From the NCBI GenBank assembly GCA_022826905.1, contig JAJDUA010000034.1:21035-85034 (forward strand): a DNA stretch of 64,000 nucleotides, written 5' to 3'. The DNA is from Candidatus Dadabacteria bacterium (GTDB lineage: Bacteria; Desulfobacterota_D; UBA1144; Nemesobacterales; Nemesobacteraceae). Below the pieces are notes generated by a model, which saw nothing but the letters and a program-made list of their open reading frames with translations, was not told where the DNA came from and made no database searches. Both the position numbers and the translations under genes were made by a program. Position 1 is the stretch's first letter. Each line of letters begins with the position of its first letter. Shown here in pieces: positions 8,249 through 16,834 of the stretch.

Positions 8249-9154
8249 TCAGCTGCCCCCGTTGCCCCTTACGATCCTGGGTTCCGCAAGCGTTCCCTGG
8301 ATCCTTCCGGAGAAGGTGCCGTCCCCCTGGGAACCAAGAAAACCGCCGACAAGAGCAAGCTTTGCGTCTTCCGGAGAAGGCCTGAACGTAACGGAGAGAT
8401 CAAGGGCGGCTCCCTTTCTTAACCGAAGCGGAGACGGGGCTTTTCCCTCCGCCTGCAAGGAAAGCTGGGGGTTCGTGAGGGAAAACTTCTCGACTCGCGA
8501 TTCAAAGCGGTTGGCGGTACCGCGAAGCACCACGCTCAGGTTCGTGTACTCCTCTTTAACCTCAAACCCCTGCACACTGTCCACGGCTACCGAAAGAGAA
8601 GGAGAGGACAAGAGATACTCCATCTTTGAAATCCCTCCGCTTTCCCCCTCTCCGAAAAACTTTACGGTTCCGTCGACCTTTCCGCTGACCGAGATCCCCT
8701 CGTTTCCCAGAAAAAGACGGGAAACGGCCGAAGATTCGAGGGAGATTATATCCACCTCCGCGCTTGTAACCTTGTTTTTCTTCATGTTCTGCGAAACCTT
8801 GCCGTCTATCTTCCCTCCGTAGGCATTAACGGAAAAGGAAATCCGGGTGTCGTCGGAGAAAATAACGGAGAAAATCCCGGCGCTCACCCTGGCCCTGTCA
8901 ATCACAAGCGGCTCCCTTTCCCCGAGGATCACGCTGATGTCCCTGAACTCGATAGAGGAAAGACCCTTGAGTTCCGCATCGCCTACCAGAACCGGAACCG
9001 GGGAGTTGCTCTGTATCTCGAAGACGGCTCTTCTTTCAACCGAGTCCCATGGAAACCCTAAAAGAAGAAAAATCAGGAGAAACGCGAAGAATATCCCTGC
9101 GTAAAGGCGGAAGGAGACTTTTTCCGGCATTTTGATTCTGGTCTTTATATTCAT
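8249..9154 (-). CDS. gspN: Type II secretion system protein GspN
   Basis: The 301-residue protein has one N-terminal membrane segment (LYAGIFFAFLLIFLLLGFPW, about 17-36). A periplasmic beta-rich region follows that fits GspN, an accessory subunit of the inner-membrane assembly. It contains repeated AsmA-like patterns such as VLVGDAELKGLSSIEFRDISV and VSGKVDGTVKFFG. It is nine bases behind gspM and ends the dnaN-gspL-gspM-gspN run. Sequence conservation in GspN is low, so the call leans on gene order. No other gsp genes are in the window. Confidence 0.78.
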   Translation of the reverse strand: MNIKTRIKMPEKVSFRLYAGIFFAFLLIFLLLGFPWDSVERRAVFEIQSNSPVPVLVGDAELKGLSSIEFRDISVILGEREPLVIDRARVSAGIFSVIFSDDTRISFSVNAYGGKIDGKVSQNMKKNKVTSAEVDIISLESSAVSRLFLGNEGISVSGKVDGTVKFFGEGESGGISKMEYLLSSPSLSVAVDSVQGFEVKEEYTNLSVVLRGTANRFESRVEKFSLTNPQLSLQAEGKAPSPLRLRKGAALDLSVTFRPSPEDAKLALVGGFLGSQGDGTFSGRIQGTLAEPRIVRGNGGS

Positions 9155-9163
9155 TCTTACCGC

Positions 9164-9802
9164 TTACGATTCACTGAAAGAAAAAGTGGACAGTCGGAAC
9201 GAGACATCGGACAGGTTCGGGTTGTCGAATCTGGTTTTTATTCTAAGGTCCGAGACCTTGAGGATGGTCTTGCTTTTCTGAAAGGTGTAGAGAACATTAA
9301 GCACTCTGGGAACGGGTACCTTGTTTATCTTGACCAGGACCGCTCTTTCTCGATTTATTCCCTTCCCCCTAACCGACGGGTTTGTTCCCTTTATGGAAAA
9401 GGAGCGGCGGTCTATACCGTTTCTGACGAGCACCTTCTCCACCACCGAAATAAGCGCCTCCCTTTCCTCCTTCATCGAACCGCTGACCTTTGCCAGAAGA
9501 TCCCTTGAGTAGCGGTACTCCTCCTTGAGGGACCTCATCTCGTTTAGCTGAAATCTCACCTGGCTGACCTCGCTTCTTACTGCGGAACCCCCGGGGAAAA
9601 CCGCCCTGTAGGCAGAAAAAAGTATGAAAACGGCCAAGGCCGCGGCGGCTATCTTGAGAGCGCGGACATCCCTTGCGGAGAACTCCCCCCTGTTTACTAG
9701 CTCCCTTACCCTATTCGCTAGGGGTTCGGTTTTCTCCAGAACCGCCGAGAGAAGTGATTTCAATCCCTGCACCAGTCTCTGTATTAACTCTTTCATTCTC
9801 AC
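9164..9802 (-). CDS. gspM: Type II secretion system protein GspM (PilO-like)
   Basis: The 212 residues have a cytoplasmic N-terminus, one membrane helix (LKIAAAALAVFILFSAYRAVF, about 49-69), a coiled-coil stretch and a periplasmic ferredoxin-like domain, as in GspM/PilO. GspM stabilises GspL in the inner-membrane platform of the type II secretion machine. Translation starts at GTG, overlapping the gspL stop by four bases; an ATG two codons later is an alternative. Family sequence is weakly conserved, and assignment combines topology with its place between gspL and gspN. Confidence 0.8.
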   Translation of the reverse strand: MRMKELIQRLVQGLKSLLSAVLEKTEPLANRVRELVNRGEFSARDVRALKIAAAALAVFILFSAYRAVFPGGSAVRSEVSQVRFQLNEMRSLKEEYRYSRDLLAKVSGSMKEEREALISVVEKVLVRNGIDRRSFSIKGTNPSVRGKGINRERAVLVKINKVPVPRVLNVLYTFQKSKTILKVSDLRIKTRFDNPNLSDVSFRLSTFSFSES

Positions 9803-11265
9803 CTGACTACCATTGACATCTCGAATTTCAAACCGCTGTTAACTGCCTTTCCGACCTGTCCCATCTTCACCTGGGTAAAGCTGCCGGACTCAGAGAAGGC
9901 TTTCTCTATCGACGCTATCTCCTCGTAGGAATCGCTCCTGCCCCATATCTTGGCCTTGCCCCCGTCTTCGATCCTTATTTCGTCAACAGAGAAACTCACG
10001 CTCTCCGGAACGGCGGCGGAAACCGCCGTCAGCACCTCAAGCGGGCTGTGGCCCCCTCTTACCTGCTTCAATATGTCAAGCTTGCGGTTGATGACTTCAA
10101 GCTTCCCCCTGTAAAAAGCAACCGGGTCCTGTGTTCCCGCAGCCTCAGGAAACTCCTTCCTAAGGTCCATCTCCATCTCGGAGCGTATGGAATTCATTTT
10201 GCTCCTGGCGGATACCACTTCCGTCACGCGACCGAAAACAACCACAAGAAGCAGAGCGGCGCACAGGGCGACGGGAACCCGAAACTCCTTTAATAAGCCT
10301 CCCGCCATCCCCCGCGGCCTGTATCCGTCCCTTCTGAGATTGAGTCTTCCCTTTTTGCCTGAGGAACTTCCGTAAAGTGCAAGAGCGTAAGCCCTTGCGA
10401 AAAAAGGAGAGTCATTGTGACCAAGCTGCTCTATGAAAATTCTCTTTACTTCCCGGTCGAGCTGCTCGGTAAGTTCTTTCGCAACCCCGTCTACCTCGCA
10501 TATCTCTCCGGTAATAACCAGACTCTTTATTTCCTCTCCGGTTTCTCCCTCAAAATAGCGCATAGTGTTTCTTATTTCCTCCGCGATGAAGCGGCAACTT
10601 TTAAGAAACGCTTTTTTCTTCTCATCATCACTGTTTATCTGCGGCAGGTCGAGAATATCAGTGGCAAGAGATTTTTTCACTCTCTCGACGGCGTCATCGC
10701 AGTTCCTCACCCTGCTGAGTCCCCCTTCGTCGAAAAACGAGAAGTTGAGATGGTCCTGGTCGGCGTCTATAAGGAGAAGCGGTCTAGGCCCTTCAATAAG
10801 ATCCCCCAGTGAAGAAAAAGCAACCGGAGTGAAAGTCACTTGATCCGGGTCAACGCCAGACTCCCGCAGGGAGGCCAGATAGTTCTCAAACAGCCCCTTC
10901 TCAAAAGCGGGAACTATGGCCTCGGCTCCCTCCGGTCTTTCTACCTCATGGTAGTCGGACAGCACATCCTCCCCCAAGGTGAACCCGGTCGAGTTCTCAA
11001 GCTCGAAGCGGTAAACCCCCCTGAGCTTCTTTGAATCAGAGAAAGGAAACTTGAGAACCCTGAGAAGAAGAGGGGAATGGCAGAGCCCGGTAACGGCTCT
11101 GGTTCCGAGGGAGATTTCGTTCTTGAGGAAAGCCGATGTATCGCCGGTTCCAAGCCCCCCGGTAAAAGAGGCTTTGCGGATCTCAGTTCCTTTGAGCCCC
11201 CTTCTTACGGTTACGGTCCTGACTTTTCCGCCGGAAAAATCGACCCCGATGAATCCACCTAGCAT
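9799..11265 (-). CDS. gspL: Type II secretion system protein GspL (PilM/PilN-like)
   Basis: The 488 residues start with an actin-like cytoplasmic domain (MLGGFIGVDFSGGKVRTVTV). A single membrane helix follows (VPVALCAALLLVVVFGRVTEVV, around 324-345), then a PilN-like periplasmic domain. GspL recruits the GspE ATPase to the inner membrane. I chose the ATG at 11265 because an upstream in-frame extension would run 38 bases into dnaN with an Arg-rich sequence. It begins 16 bases after the dnaN stop, which places secretion genes in the replication-clamp transcript. Confidence 0.85.
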   Translation of the reverse strand: MLGGFIGVDFSGGKVRTVTVRRGLKGTEIRKASFTGGLGTGDTSAFLKNEISLGTRAVTGLCHSPLLLRVLKFPFSDSKKLRGVYRFELENSTGFTLGEDVLSDYHEVERPEGAEAIVPAFEKGLFENYLASLRESGVDPDQVTFTPVAFSSLGDLIEGPRPLLLIDADQDHLNFSFFDEGGLSRVRNCDDAVERVKKSLATDILDLPQINSDDEKKKAFLKSCRFIAEEIRNTMRYFEGETGEEIKSLVITGEICEVDGVAKELTEQLDREVKRIFIEQLGHNDSPFFARAYALALYGSSSGKKGRLNLRRDGYRPRGMAGGLLKEFRVPVALCAALLLVVVFGRVTEVVSARSKMNSIRSEMEMDLRKEFPEAAGTQDPVAFYRGKLEVINRKLDILKQVRGGHSPLEVLTAVSAAVPESVSFSVDEIRIEDGGKAKIWGRSDSYEEIASIEKAFSESGSFTQVKMGQVGKAVNSGLKFEMSMVVR

Positions 11266-11281
11266 CTTAAAGGTACGAGGA

Positions 11282-12442
11282 TTATCCCCTCGCCTGCCCC
11301 TCCGCCGCCTTGGCGTCAAGTTCCATTGGCATTATTACGTTTACGTAGCCGTCCTGCTTTTCACCTTCCTCGCAGGGAACTATGTAAACCGGGTTCTTGT
11401 GGCCGGAAAAACCGATTATCACTTGAGAAGATCCTACAGCGTCAAGAACATCCTGGAAGTACGTGAAGTTGAAACCAAGCCTCACCTCGTCTCCCGAATA
11501 CTCAACCGGTATGCTCTCTTTTCCCTCTCCGGTGTTAAGATAGGCGCCCAGAAGCAACCTTCCTTCCCCGAAAGCCATTTCCACGAACCTGCCCCCGCCC
11601 TTTACATTGTCCGCGGAAAAAAGGGAAACCCTCCTCAGCGCAACCAGCAGCTTGGAGGCATCAACCGTGACTGTATTTTTCGTCGAGACCGGAACCACCT
11701 GCATGTAGTCTGGAAACTCAGCATCAATCACTCTGGAAATGAAAACAAGGTTCTCATCGTTCAATTCGAAAACAAAGAAGTTTCCGCTGCTCCCGATTCT
11801 GACTTCCTTCGAGAGACGAAGAAGCCTTTTCATCTCCATAACCGCCTTTTTGGGAACTAGGATGTCCTTTGGCAGGTTAAGATTCTCTATTTTTTCATCG
11901 ACAAAACTAAGCCTGTGACCATCGGTGGCGACAAGCCTGAGCGTCTGCTCTGTCCTTTTTTCGAAAAACACCCCGGAGAGACTTCTTCTCATCTCATCGT
12001 CGGAAACGGAAAAAACTGTCTTGGATATCAACTCCTCAAGCTTCTCTGAGGAAACCTGAAAAAGGTTTTCCGACGAAACCTCGGGTATCTTGGGGAAATC
12101 GTCGGCTGCAAGCCCCGCTATCTTAAAAGAACCCGAGCTGGTAACAACCTCGATCCAGTTGTTATCGGTAACGGTAACCGAAATCTCCTCTTCCTCTTTT
12201 ATCTCCCTGACAAGATCCGAAATGATTCCGGCAGGAACCGCCATCTTGAATTCCCCTTCGGTTTGAGCATCGCAAAAAACTTTGGCCGTGTTTTCAAGAT
12301 CAGTGGCTTCCAGAAACAGGCCCTTGTCTGTAGAACTCATAAGAACATGGGAGAGAATCGGCATGGTCGTTCTTCTTTCCACAACTCCCTGAATCATCCC
12401 CAACTTCCTTGAAAAATCCCCGCCTTTGATTTTAAACATCAT
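11282..12442 (-). CDS. dnaN: DNA polymerase III beta subunit (sliding clamp)
   Basis: DnaN forms the ring that tethers polymerase III to DNA. The 386 residues are slightly above the usual 366-380 and show the three-domain clamp pattern, with TTMPILSHVLM near 26-36, RLVATDGHRLSF near 172-183 and YVNVIMPMELD near the C-terminus. A short tail, KAAEGQARG, extends past the usual end. It is transcribed in the same direction as dnaA, but a 391-base gap separates them, which probably holds the origin. Downstream are gspL, gspM and gspN. Confidence 0.97.
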   Translation of the reverse strand: MMFKIKGGDFSRKLGMIQGVVERRTTMPILSHVLMSSTDKGLFLEATDLENTAKVFCDAQTEGEFKMAVPAGIISDLVREIKEEEEISVTVTDNNWIEVVTSSGSFKIAGLAADDFPKIPEVSSENLFQVSSEKLEELISKTVFSVSDDEMRRSLSGVFFEKRTEQTLRLVATDGHRLSFVDEKIENLNLPKDILVPKKAVMEMKRLLRLSKEVRIGSSGNFFVFELNDENLVFISRVIDAEFPDYMQVVPVSTKNTVTVDASKLLVALRRVSLFSADNVKGGGRFVEMAFGEGRLLLGAYLNTGEGKESIPVEYSGDEVRLGFNFTYFQDVLDAVGSSQVIIGFSGHKNPVYIVPCEEGEKQDGYVNVIMPMELDAKAAEGQARG

Positions 12443-12833
12443 CTTGAGAAAAAAACCTCCGGTTCCGAAAAAAACAGAAAAGAACTTCTCTTCTTTTTCC
12501 GGTTGTGTGTAAATAGTTTCTTCATATGATAATAACCATTTTTCTCTGCAAAACCATAAATTGCAAGGCTTGGCATCTTTCTACTACTATTCCTACTTTT
12601 TAGTAAGTTTTAAAACTTTCTTAGTAGCAGTAGTAGTAACTGCTGTGAAAAAGGTGAAATCAGTGAAACCGCCCGAAATATCTGGGTTTTTCGGTTCGGG
12701 ATATGTTTATAATTTTTCTTTTTCTCAACAGGTCCTCACACCATCCTTATTTTGTTTGTTGCGCATCTGTGCAGAAACAAAGATTCTTGCACAGTGTTTT
12801 CAGTTTTCTTTAACAGGTTGTCCTTTGGCTGGT
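12443..12833. other. oriC: Candidate oriC between dnaA and dnaN
   Basis: The 391-base non-coding gap is AT-rich with homopyrimidine tracts. It holds two DnaA-box-like nonamers fitting TGTGNANAA: TGTGAAAAA (12644-12652) and TGTGCAGAA (12768-12776), each 7/9 to TGTGGATAA. A weaker TGTGTAAAT occurs near 12505-12515. Six trinucleotides, TAG TAG CAG TAG TAG TAA (12622-12639), sit three to five bases before the first box. That is the orientation described for DnaA-trio unwinding elements. A mirror-image CTACTACTATTCCTAC lies at 12581-12596, with AGTTTTAAAACT between the two. Origin activity is inferred. Confidence 0.6.
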
Positions 12834-14258
12834 TCAGGATGTGATGAACTTCTCGAGGGTGGCCGAAACCGCCGTGACTGCGTTTGACACCGAAGGGTCC
12901 TTGGCAATCTTTTTTTCAACGTTTTTTACTGCGTGGACCACCGTGGAGTGGTTTTTCCCGCCGAACCTGTTTCCTATCTCCGGGAACGACGATGAGGTGT
13001 ATTTTCTCGAAAGAAACATCGCTATCTGTCTGGGTTGAGAGACTTTTTTCTGCTTCTGGTTGGATTTAAGATCCTTTACGGTGAGGTCAAAGAAGGTGCT
13101 CACCTCTTTCTGGATTAGATCTATGGTTATTATTTTCGGGGTTTCTTTTTTTACCAAGTTGCTAAGAAGCTGCTTTGCCAGTTCGAGAGTTATTTTCTCT
13201 CTGAACATCTTGGAGTAGGCAAAGAGCTTGTTCACCGAGCCTTCAAGTTCCCTTATGTTAGAGAGAACATTCTGGGCCACAAACGAGGCCACGTCGGTCG
13301 GGATCTCGATATTTTCCTCCTCGGCTTTTTTCTCTATAATGGCTATCTTTGTTTCCACTTCCGGCGGCTGTATGTCGGCCGTTAGCCCCCACTCAAATCT
13401 GGACTTCAGGCGTTCCTCGAAGTTCTTCATAACGCTTGGGGGTTTGTCGCTAGTTATAACTATCTGCTTCTTCGCGGTGTAGAGGGAGTTGAACGTGTGA
13501 AAGAACTCTTCCTGTGTGCTGTCTTTCCCGGCGATGAACTGTATGTCGTCTATCAGCAGGACGTCGCAGTTCAGTCTGTAGAGGTTCCTGAACTTGTCCA
13601 TCGAGCCGGTTTTTATGCTTTGCACCACCCCGTTTGTGAAATGCTCGGCCGAGATGCAGAAGGTGTTCAGACGGGTTCCATACTTTTTGAGTATGTGGTT
13701 CCCTATGGAGTGAAGCAGGTGGGTTTTCCCGAGGCCAACTCCGCTGTGTATGAAAAGCGGGTTGTAGGCCATTCCCGGGTTCTCAGCTATGGCGTATGAT
13801 GCGGCGTGGGCAAACTGGTTACTCGGCCCGACGACAAAGTTATCAAACGCGTTGGATGAACTGAAGAAGCTTGCTGTCTGGGGATCGTGTGATTCTATGG
13901 TTCTATGGTTGTTTCCTGGGGCCATGTTTTTTTTAGTTTCCTTGGTCCAGGAGTTCTCCTCGCCCACGTCTATGATTACTTCGAAGCCTTCTTTTCCGTA
14001 GAGAATGCGGGCAGTATCGTTTATCAGCTGCAGGTAGTGGTTTTTCACCCAGAGGGCTTGGAAGTGGGTTTTCGCTTCAAGCGTGACGATCTTTCCCTCG
14101 ATCTTTGCGACTTTTATGGAGAACAGCCAGGAAGGGGGAAAATAAAGGTCTTTCTTTACGCCGTCGAGAACAGCGTCCCAGTCAAATTCTACTTTTTGTT
14201 GGGGTTTTTGGTTTTCGGTAGCCAAGTTGTCGTGCGCAACTTCCTCTGTCTTTTTCAA
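12834..14258 (-). CDS. dnaA: Chromosomal replication initiator DnaA
   Basis: DnaA binds origin boxes and opens DNA for replication. The 474 residues contain domain I at the N-terminus, a linker, an AAA+ domain with Walker A GVGLGKTH at 173-180 and Walker B VLLIDDIQF near 223-231, and a C-terminal DNA-binding domain with the signature GNRFGGKNHSTVVHA. The start codon is TTG with AGGAG eight bases upstream. A consensus promoter lies about 85 bases before the start. It is divergent from thiL. Confidence 0.98.
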   Translation of the reverse strand: MKKTEEVAHDNLATENQKPQQKVEFDWDAVLDGVKKDLYFPPSWLFSIKVAKIEGKIVTLEAKTHFQALWVKNHYLQLINDTARILYGKEGFEVIIDVGEENSWTKETKKNMAPGNNHRTIESHDPQTASFFSSSNAFDNFVVGPSNQFAHAASYAIAENPGMAYNPLFIHSGVGLGKTHLLHSIGNHILKKYGTRLNTFCISAEHFTNGVVQSIKTGSMDKFRNLYRLNCDVLLIDDIQFIAGKDSTQEEFFHTFNSLYTAKKQIVITSDKPPSVMKNFEERLKSRFEWGLTADIQPPEVETKIAIIEKKAEEENIEIPTDVASFVAQNVLSNIRELEGSVNKLFAYSKMFREKITLELAKQLLSNLVKKETPKIITIDLIQKEVSTFFDLTVKDLKSNQKQKKVSQPRQIAMFLSRKYTSSSFPEIGNRFGGKNHSTVVHAVKNVEKKIAKDPSVSNAVTAVSATLEKFITS

Positions 14259-14342
14259 CAGCTTTTCTCCTGAAAAGCAAAGAACAACCCTAAAACGGAT
14301 ATTTCAGAAAATCCCGACCCACCCTTCGGAAAGTGAAATTTA

Positions 14343-14371
14343 ATTGTAATTGCATCGGTTTTTCGTGTCAA
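14343..14371 (-). promoter_or_regulatory. Sigma70-type promoter for dnaA
   Basis: On the minus strand TTGACA (14366-14371), a 17-base spacer and TACAAT (14343-14348) point at dnaA. The predicted transcript start is near 14336, giving a leader of about 78 bases. No DnaA box was seen near it. Confidence 0.75.
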
Positions 14372-14453
14372 GAAGAAACAGCCTTCTACCCTCATGAAAC
14401 CCCGTTTTCGTGCTTGTGGCTGAGGAGAAAAAATTTCGGACATGCCGGCTAAA

Positions 14454-14482
14454 TTGACACGCAACTGTGTTTACAATACAAT
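14454..14482 (+). promoter_or_regulatory. Sigma70-type promoter for thiL with very short leader
   Basis: TTGACA (14454-14459), a 17-base spacer and TACAAT (14477-14482) precede thiL. The expected transcript start, near 14489, is only about six bases before the ATG at 14495, so the message may be leaderless or nearly so. The -35, spacer length and -10 are identical to those of the divergent dnaA promoter. Confidence 0.72.
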
Positions 14483-14494
14483 TTTTAACTGGAA

Positions 14495-15472
14495 ATGGGT
14501 GAAACAGAAGCCTTGAGGTTTTTAGCCGAAAGGTTCAAGGTTACTCAGAAAGAAGTTTTGAAGGGGATAGGGGACGATTCCGCTGTTGTAGAACTCAGAG
14601 AAAAAACCTGCCTTGTCGCCTCGACGGACACTCTTGTTGAAGGTGTTCACTTCCATCTTGGTGCGCAGACCCCTAGGCAGCTCGGCAAGAAGGCCGTCTG
14701 CGTCGCCGTAAGCGACATAGGGGCGATGGGGGCGGTGCCCAGATACCTGCTCTGCTCCCTGGGTTGCCGGGGCAAGGATGCAATGGATTTCATCGAGGGT
14801 CTCTCTCAGGGAGTTGGAGATGGCTGCCGGGAGTTTGGTGTCTGCCTTGTAGGGGGCAATCTCTCGGAATCACAGACTGTTTTCATAAGCATGACGGCGC
14901 TTGGGGAGGTGTTGAGGGATGATATGGTGCTCCGCTCTGGAGCTTCCGAGGGAGACGACATATACGTGACCGGGACTCTTGGGGATTCCGCCTTGGGCCT
15001 GAGGGTTCTCTTGGATGATTGCGGGATTGACGGATCCGAAGGCGCTGTTTCAAGACACATCGAGCCCACGCCACGCCTTCAGGTTGGCAGAATGGTCGCG
15101 AGACGCGGAGTAGCCTCTTCGATGATAGACGTAAGCGACGGGCTTTTCTGCGACCTTGAGAAACTCACCTCAGAGCACGGACTGGGTGCCGAAGTAAGCC
15201 TCGGGAGTCTTCCGCTTTCTCCCGGTTTTCTCTCTCTCTGCGGCAAACTCTCGGAGGACGCCTACCGCCTTGCGCTCTCCGGGGGAGAGGATTATGAGCT
15301 TCTTTTCACCTCTTCTGTGCGGAACCGCGTCTCGATAGAGGAGGTTTCGCGCCTCTGCGGGATTGCTATCTCGAAAATCGGCTCTGTTACCGCCGGGCGG
15401 AAAATAAGGTTTTTTGACGAGGGAGGGGAGGAGGTTTTTTACGATACCGGGGGGTTTGAGCACTTCTGCTGA
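14495..15472 (+). CDS. thiL: Thiamine-monophosphate kinase ThiL
   Basis: ThiL phosphorylates thiamine phosphate to the cofactor thiamine pyrophosphate with ATP. The 325 residues belong to the AIR synthase/PurM superfamily, with GIGDDSAVV near 25-33, STDTLVEGVHF near 44-54, KAVCVAVSDIGAMGA near 66-80 and SMIDVSDGL in the second half. Its promoter leaves almost no untranslated leader, and no clear Shine-Dalgarno sequence is present. It is divergent from dnaA. Two CNNM genes follow closely, possibly in the same transcript. The other thiamine gene here, thiD, is 41 kb away. Confidence 0.94.
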   Translation: MGETEALRFLAERFKVTQKEVLKGIGDDSAVVELREKTCLVASTDTLVEGVHFHLGAQTPRQLGKKAVCVAVSDIGAMGAVPRYLLCSLGCRGKDAMDFIEGLSQGVGDGCREFGVCLVGGNLSESQTVFISMTALGEVLRDDMVLRSGASEGDDIYVTGTLGDSALGLRVLLDDCGIDGSEGAVSRHIEPTPRLQVGRMVARRGVASSMIDVSDGLFCDLEKLTSEHGLGAEVSLGSLPLSPGFLSLCGKLSEDAYRLALSGGEDYELLFTSSVRNRVSIEEVSRLCGIAISKIGSVTAGRKIRFFDEGGEEVFYDTGGFEHFC

Positions 15473-15493
15473 TTCCTTCACGGGGGTAAGATT

Positions 15494-16834
15494 TTGGGCG
15501 AAAATTTCATTCTGATTCTTTTTTTACTGTGTTGCTCCGCGTTTTTCTGCTTCAGCGAGGGGGCGCTTTTCTCCCTCAGCCGTCCGCAGAGAGAAAGCAT
15601 ATCGAAGCAGGGAGGCAGGGTTTCTGCGGCCATAGAAAAGCTCCTTGCCAATTCCCACAAGCTCATCACTACGGTTCTTCTGGCCGATGAAATATTCAAC
15701 ATAGCCTACTCAAGCGTAATAGGTCTCACGGCGAGAAAATACCTCCAAGGCACCCCGGAGCAGACAGTTGCCCTCATATCCCTGGCCATAGCATCTCCCA
15801 CGCTCCTTGTGTTCGGGGAGATCGTTCCCAAAACCGCCGGCGTTAAGTTCCCCAGAAGCATTTCTAAGGCGGTTGCGCTTCCCCTTTATTTCTTCCACGT
15901 TGCGGTCACCCCGGTCAGGTGGGCGATCCTGTTTGTCTCCGGTTTCTTCATAAGGGCCTTCGGGGCGGATCTGGGACACCGCGCGCAGGGGAACGACATT
16001 TCCTCTGACGAGCTTGAAATTCTGGTTGGAATGGGGAGGGACGAGGGGGTGCTCAACGAGGTGGAAAAATACCTTGCCGACGGCTTTTTCAAGCTCGAGG
16101 ACCTGCCTGCCCACAGGATAATGACTCCCGCCATAGACTGCTTCACGCTTCCCCACGATATTGAGGTGAGAGAGGCCGTAGGCCGGGTCCGCCAGATGGG
16201 CCGTTCCCGGATCCCGGTTTACGAGGAGGAGAAGGACAACATAGCGGGCGTTCTATACGGAAAGGATCTTCTGAAGTGGAATTTTACCGAGCACAACCTT
16301 GCGGCCACCGTGAGCGAGTGTCTCAGGAAGCCATACTTCATCCCACGCTCCAAGCCCGCGGGGGCGCTTCTGCGAGAGTTTCAGATGCACAGAATTCACA
16401 TAGCGATAGTGGTCGACGAGTACGGAAGGTTCGACGGGCTGGTGACCATGGAAGACATACTGGAGGAGCTTTTCGGAGAGATAGAGGATGAAAGGTCGGT
16501 GCCCGACAGGATTGCGCCCGCGGTCCGCGAGGGAGCAATCACGATTCCCGGGGGAATGAAGATAGAGGAATTCAACGACGGCTATCTTTTCTCGGTTGCG
16601 CGCTCGGCGGGGCTGGGGAATATGGGGAAAATACTGGAGGAGGCCGTGATCCCGCTTCGGATGGAAAACGAGACTATGGGCGGTTTCGTATTTGATCTCT
16701 TCGGTAGGCTGCCCGCAGAAGGGGAAAAAATAGGGTTCGGCGGGCTGGTTTTCACGGTAAAGAGCAGGGAAGGGAAAAGGATTTCCGAGATAAGGGTTGA
16801 CGTTGGGAAGGGGGTGCGCGGCGATGTCAATTGA
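15494..16834 (+). CDS. CNNM/HlyC-CorC family membrane protein (first of a tandem pair)
   Basis: The 446 residues comprise an N-terminal CNNM (DUF21) membrane domain with about three or four helices (from FILILFLLCCSAFFCFSEGALFS, split over residues 4-26). A pair of CBS domains follows around 200-330 (HRIMTPAIDCF and MHRIHIAIVVDEYGRFDG), then a C-terminal CorC/HlyC FAD-like domain (IPGGMKIEEFNDGYLF). Such proteins are linked to magnesium or other divalent cation efflux in the inner membrane. Translation probably starts at TTG, 22 bases after thiL. The end overlaps the next paralogue by 11 bases. Confidence 0.9.
   Translation: MGENFILILFLLCCSAFFCFSEGALFSLSRPQRESISKQGGRVSAAIEKLLANSHKLITTVLLADEIFNIAYSSVIGLTARKYLQGTPEQTVALISLAIASPTLLVFGEIVPKTAGVKFPRSISKAVALPLYFFHVAVTPVRWAILFVSGFFIRAFGADLGHRAQGNDISSDELEILVGMGRDEGVLNEVEKYLADGFFKLEDLPAHRIMTPAIDCFTLPHDIEVREAVGRVRQMGRSRIPVYEEEKDNIAGVLYGKDLLKWNFTEHNLAATVSECLRKPYFIPRSKPAGALLREFQMHRIHIAIVVDEYGRFDGLVTMEDILEELFGEIEDERSVPDRIAPAVREGAITIPGGMKIEEFNDGYLFSVARSAGLGNMGKILEEAVIPLRMENETMGGFVFDLFGRLPAEGEKIGFGGLVFTVKSREGKRISEIRVDVGKGVRGDVN

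Noticed and set aside
14259..14494. dnaA-thiL gap as the replication origin
   Set aside because: It is AT-rich, but I found no sequence fitting TGTGNANAA or its complement; it is better explained by two divergent promoters. The dnaA-dnaN gap has boxes and triplets.
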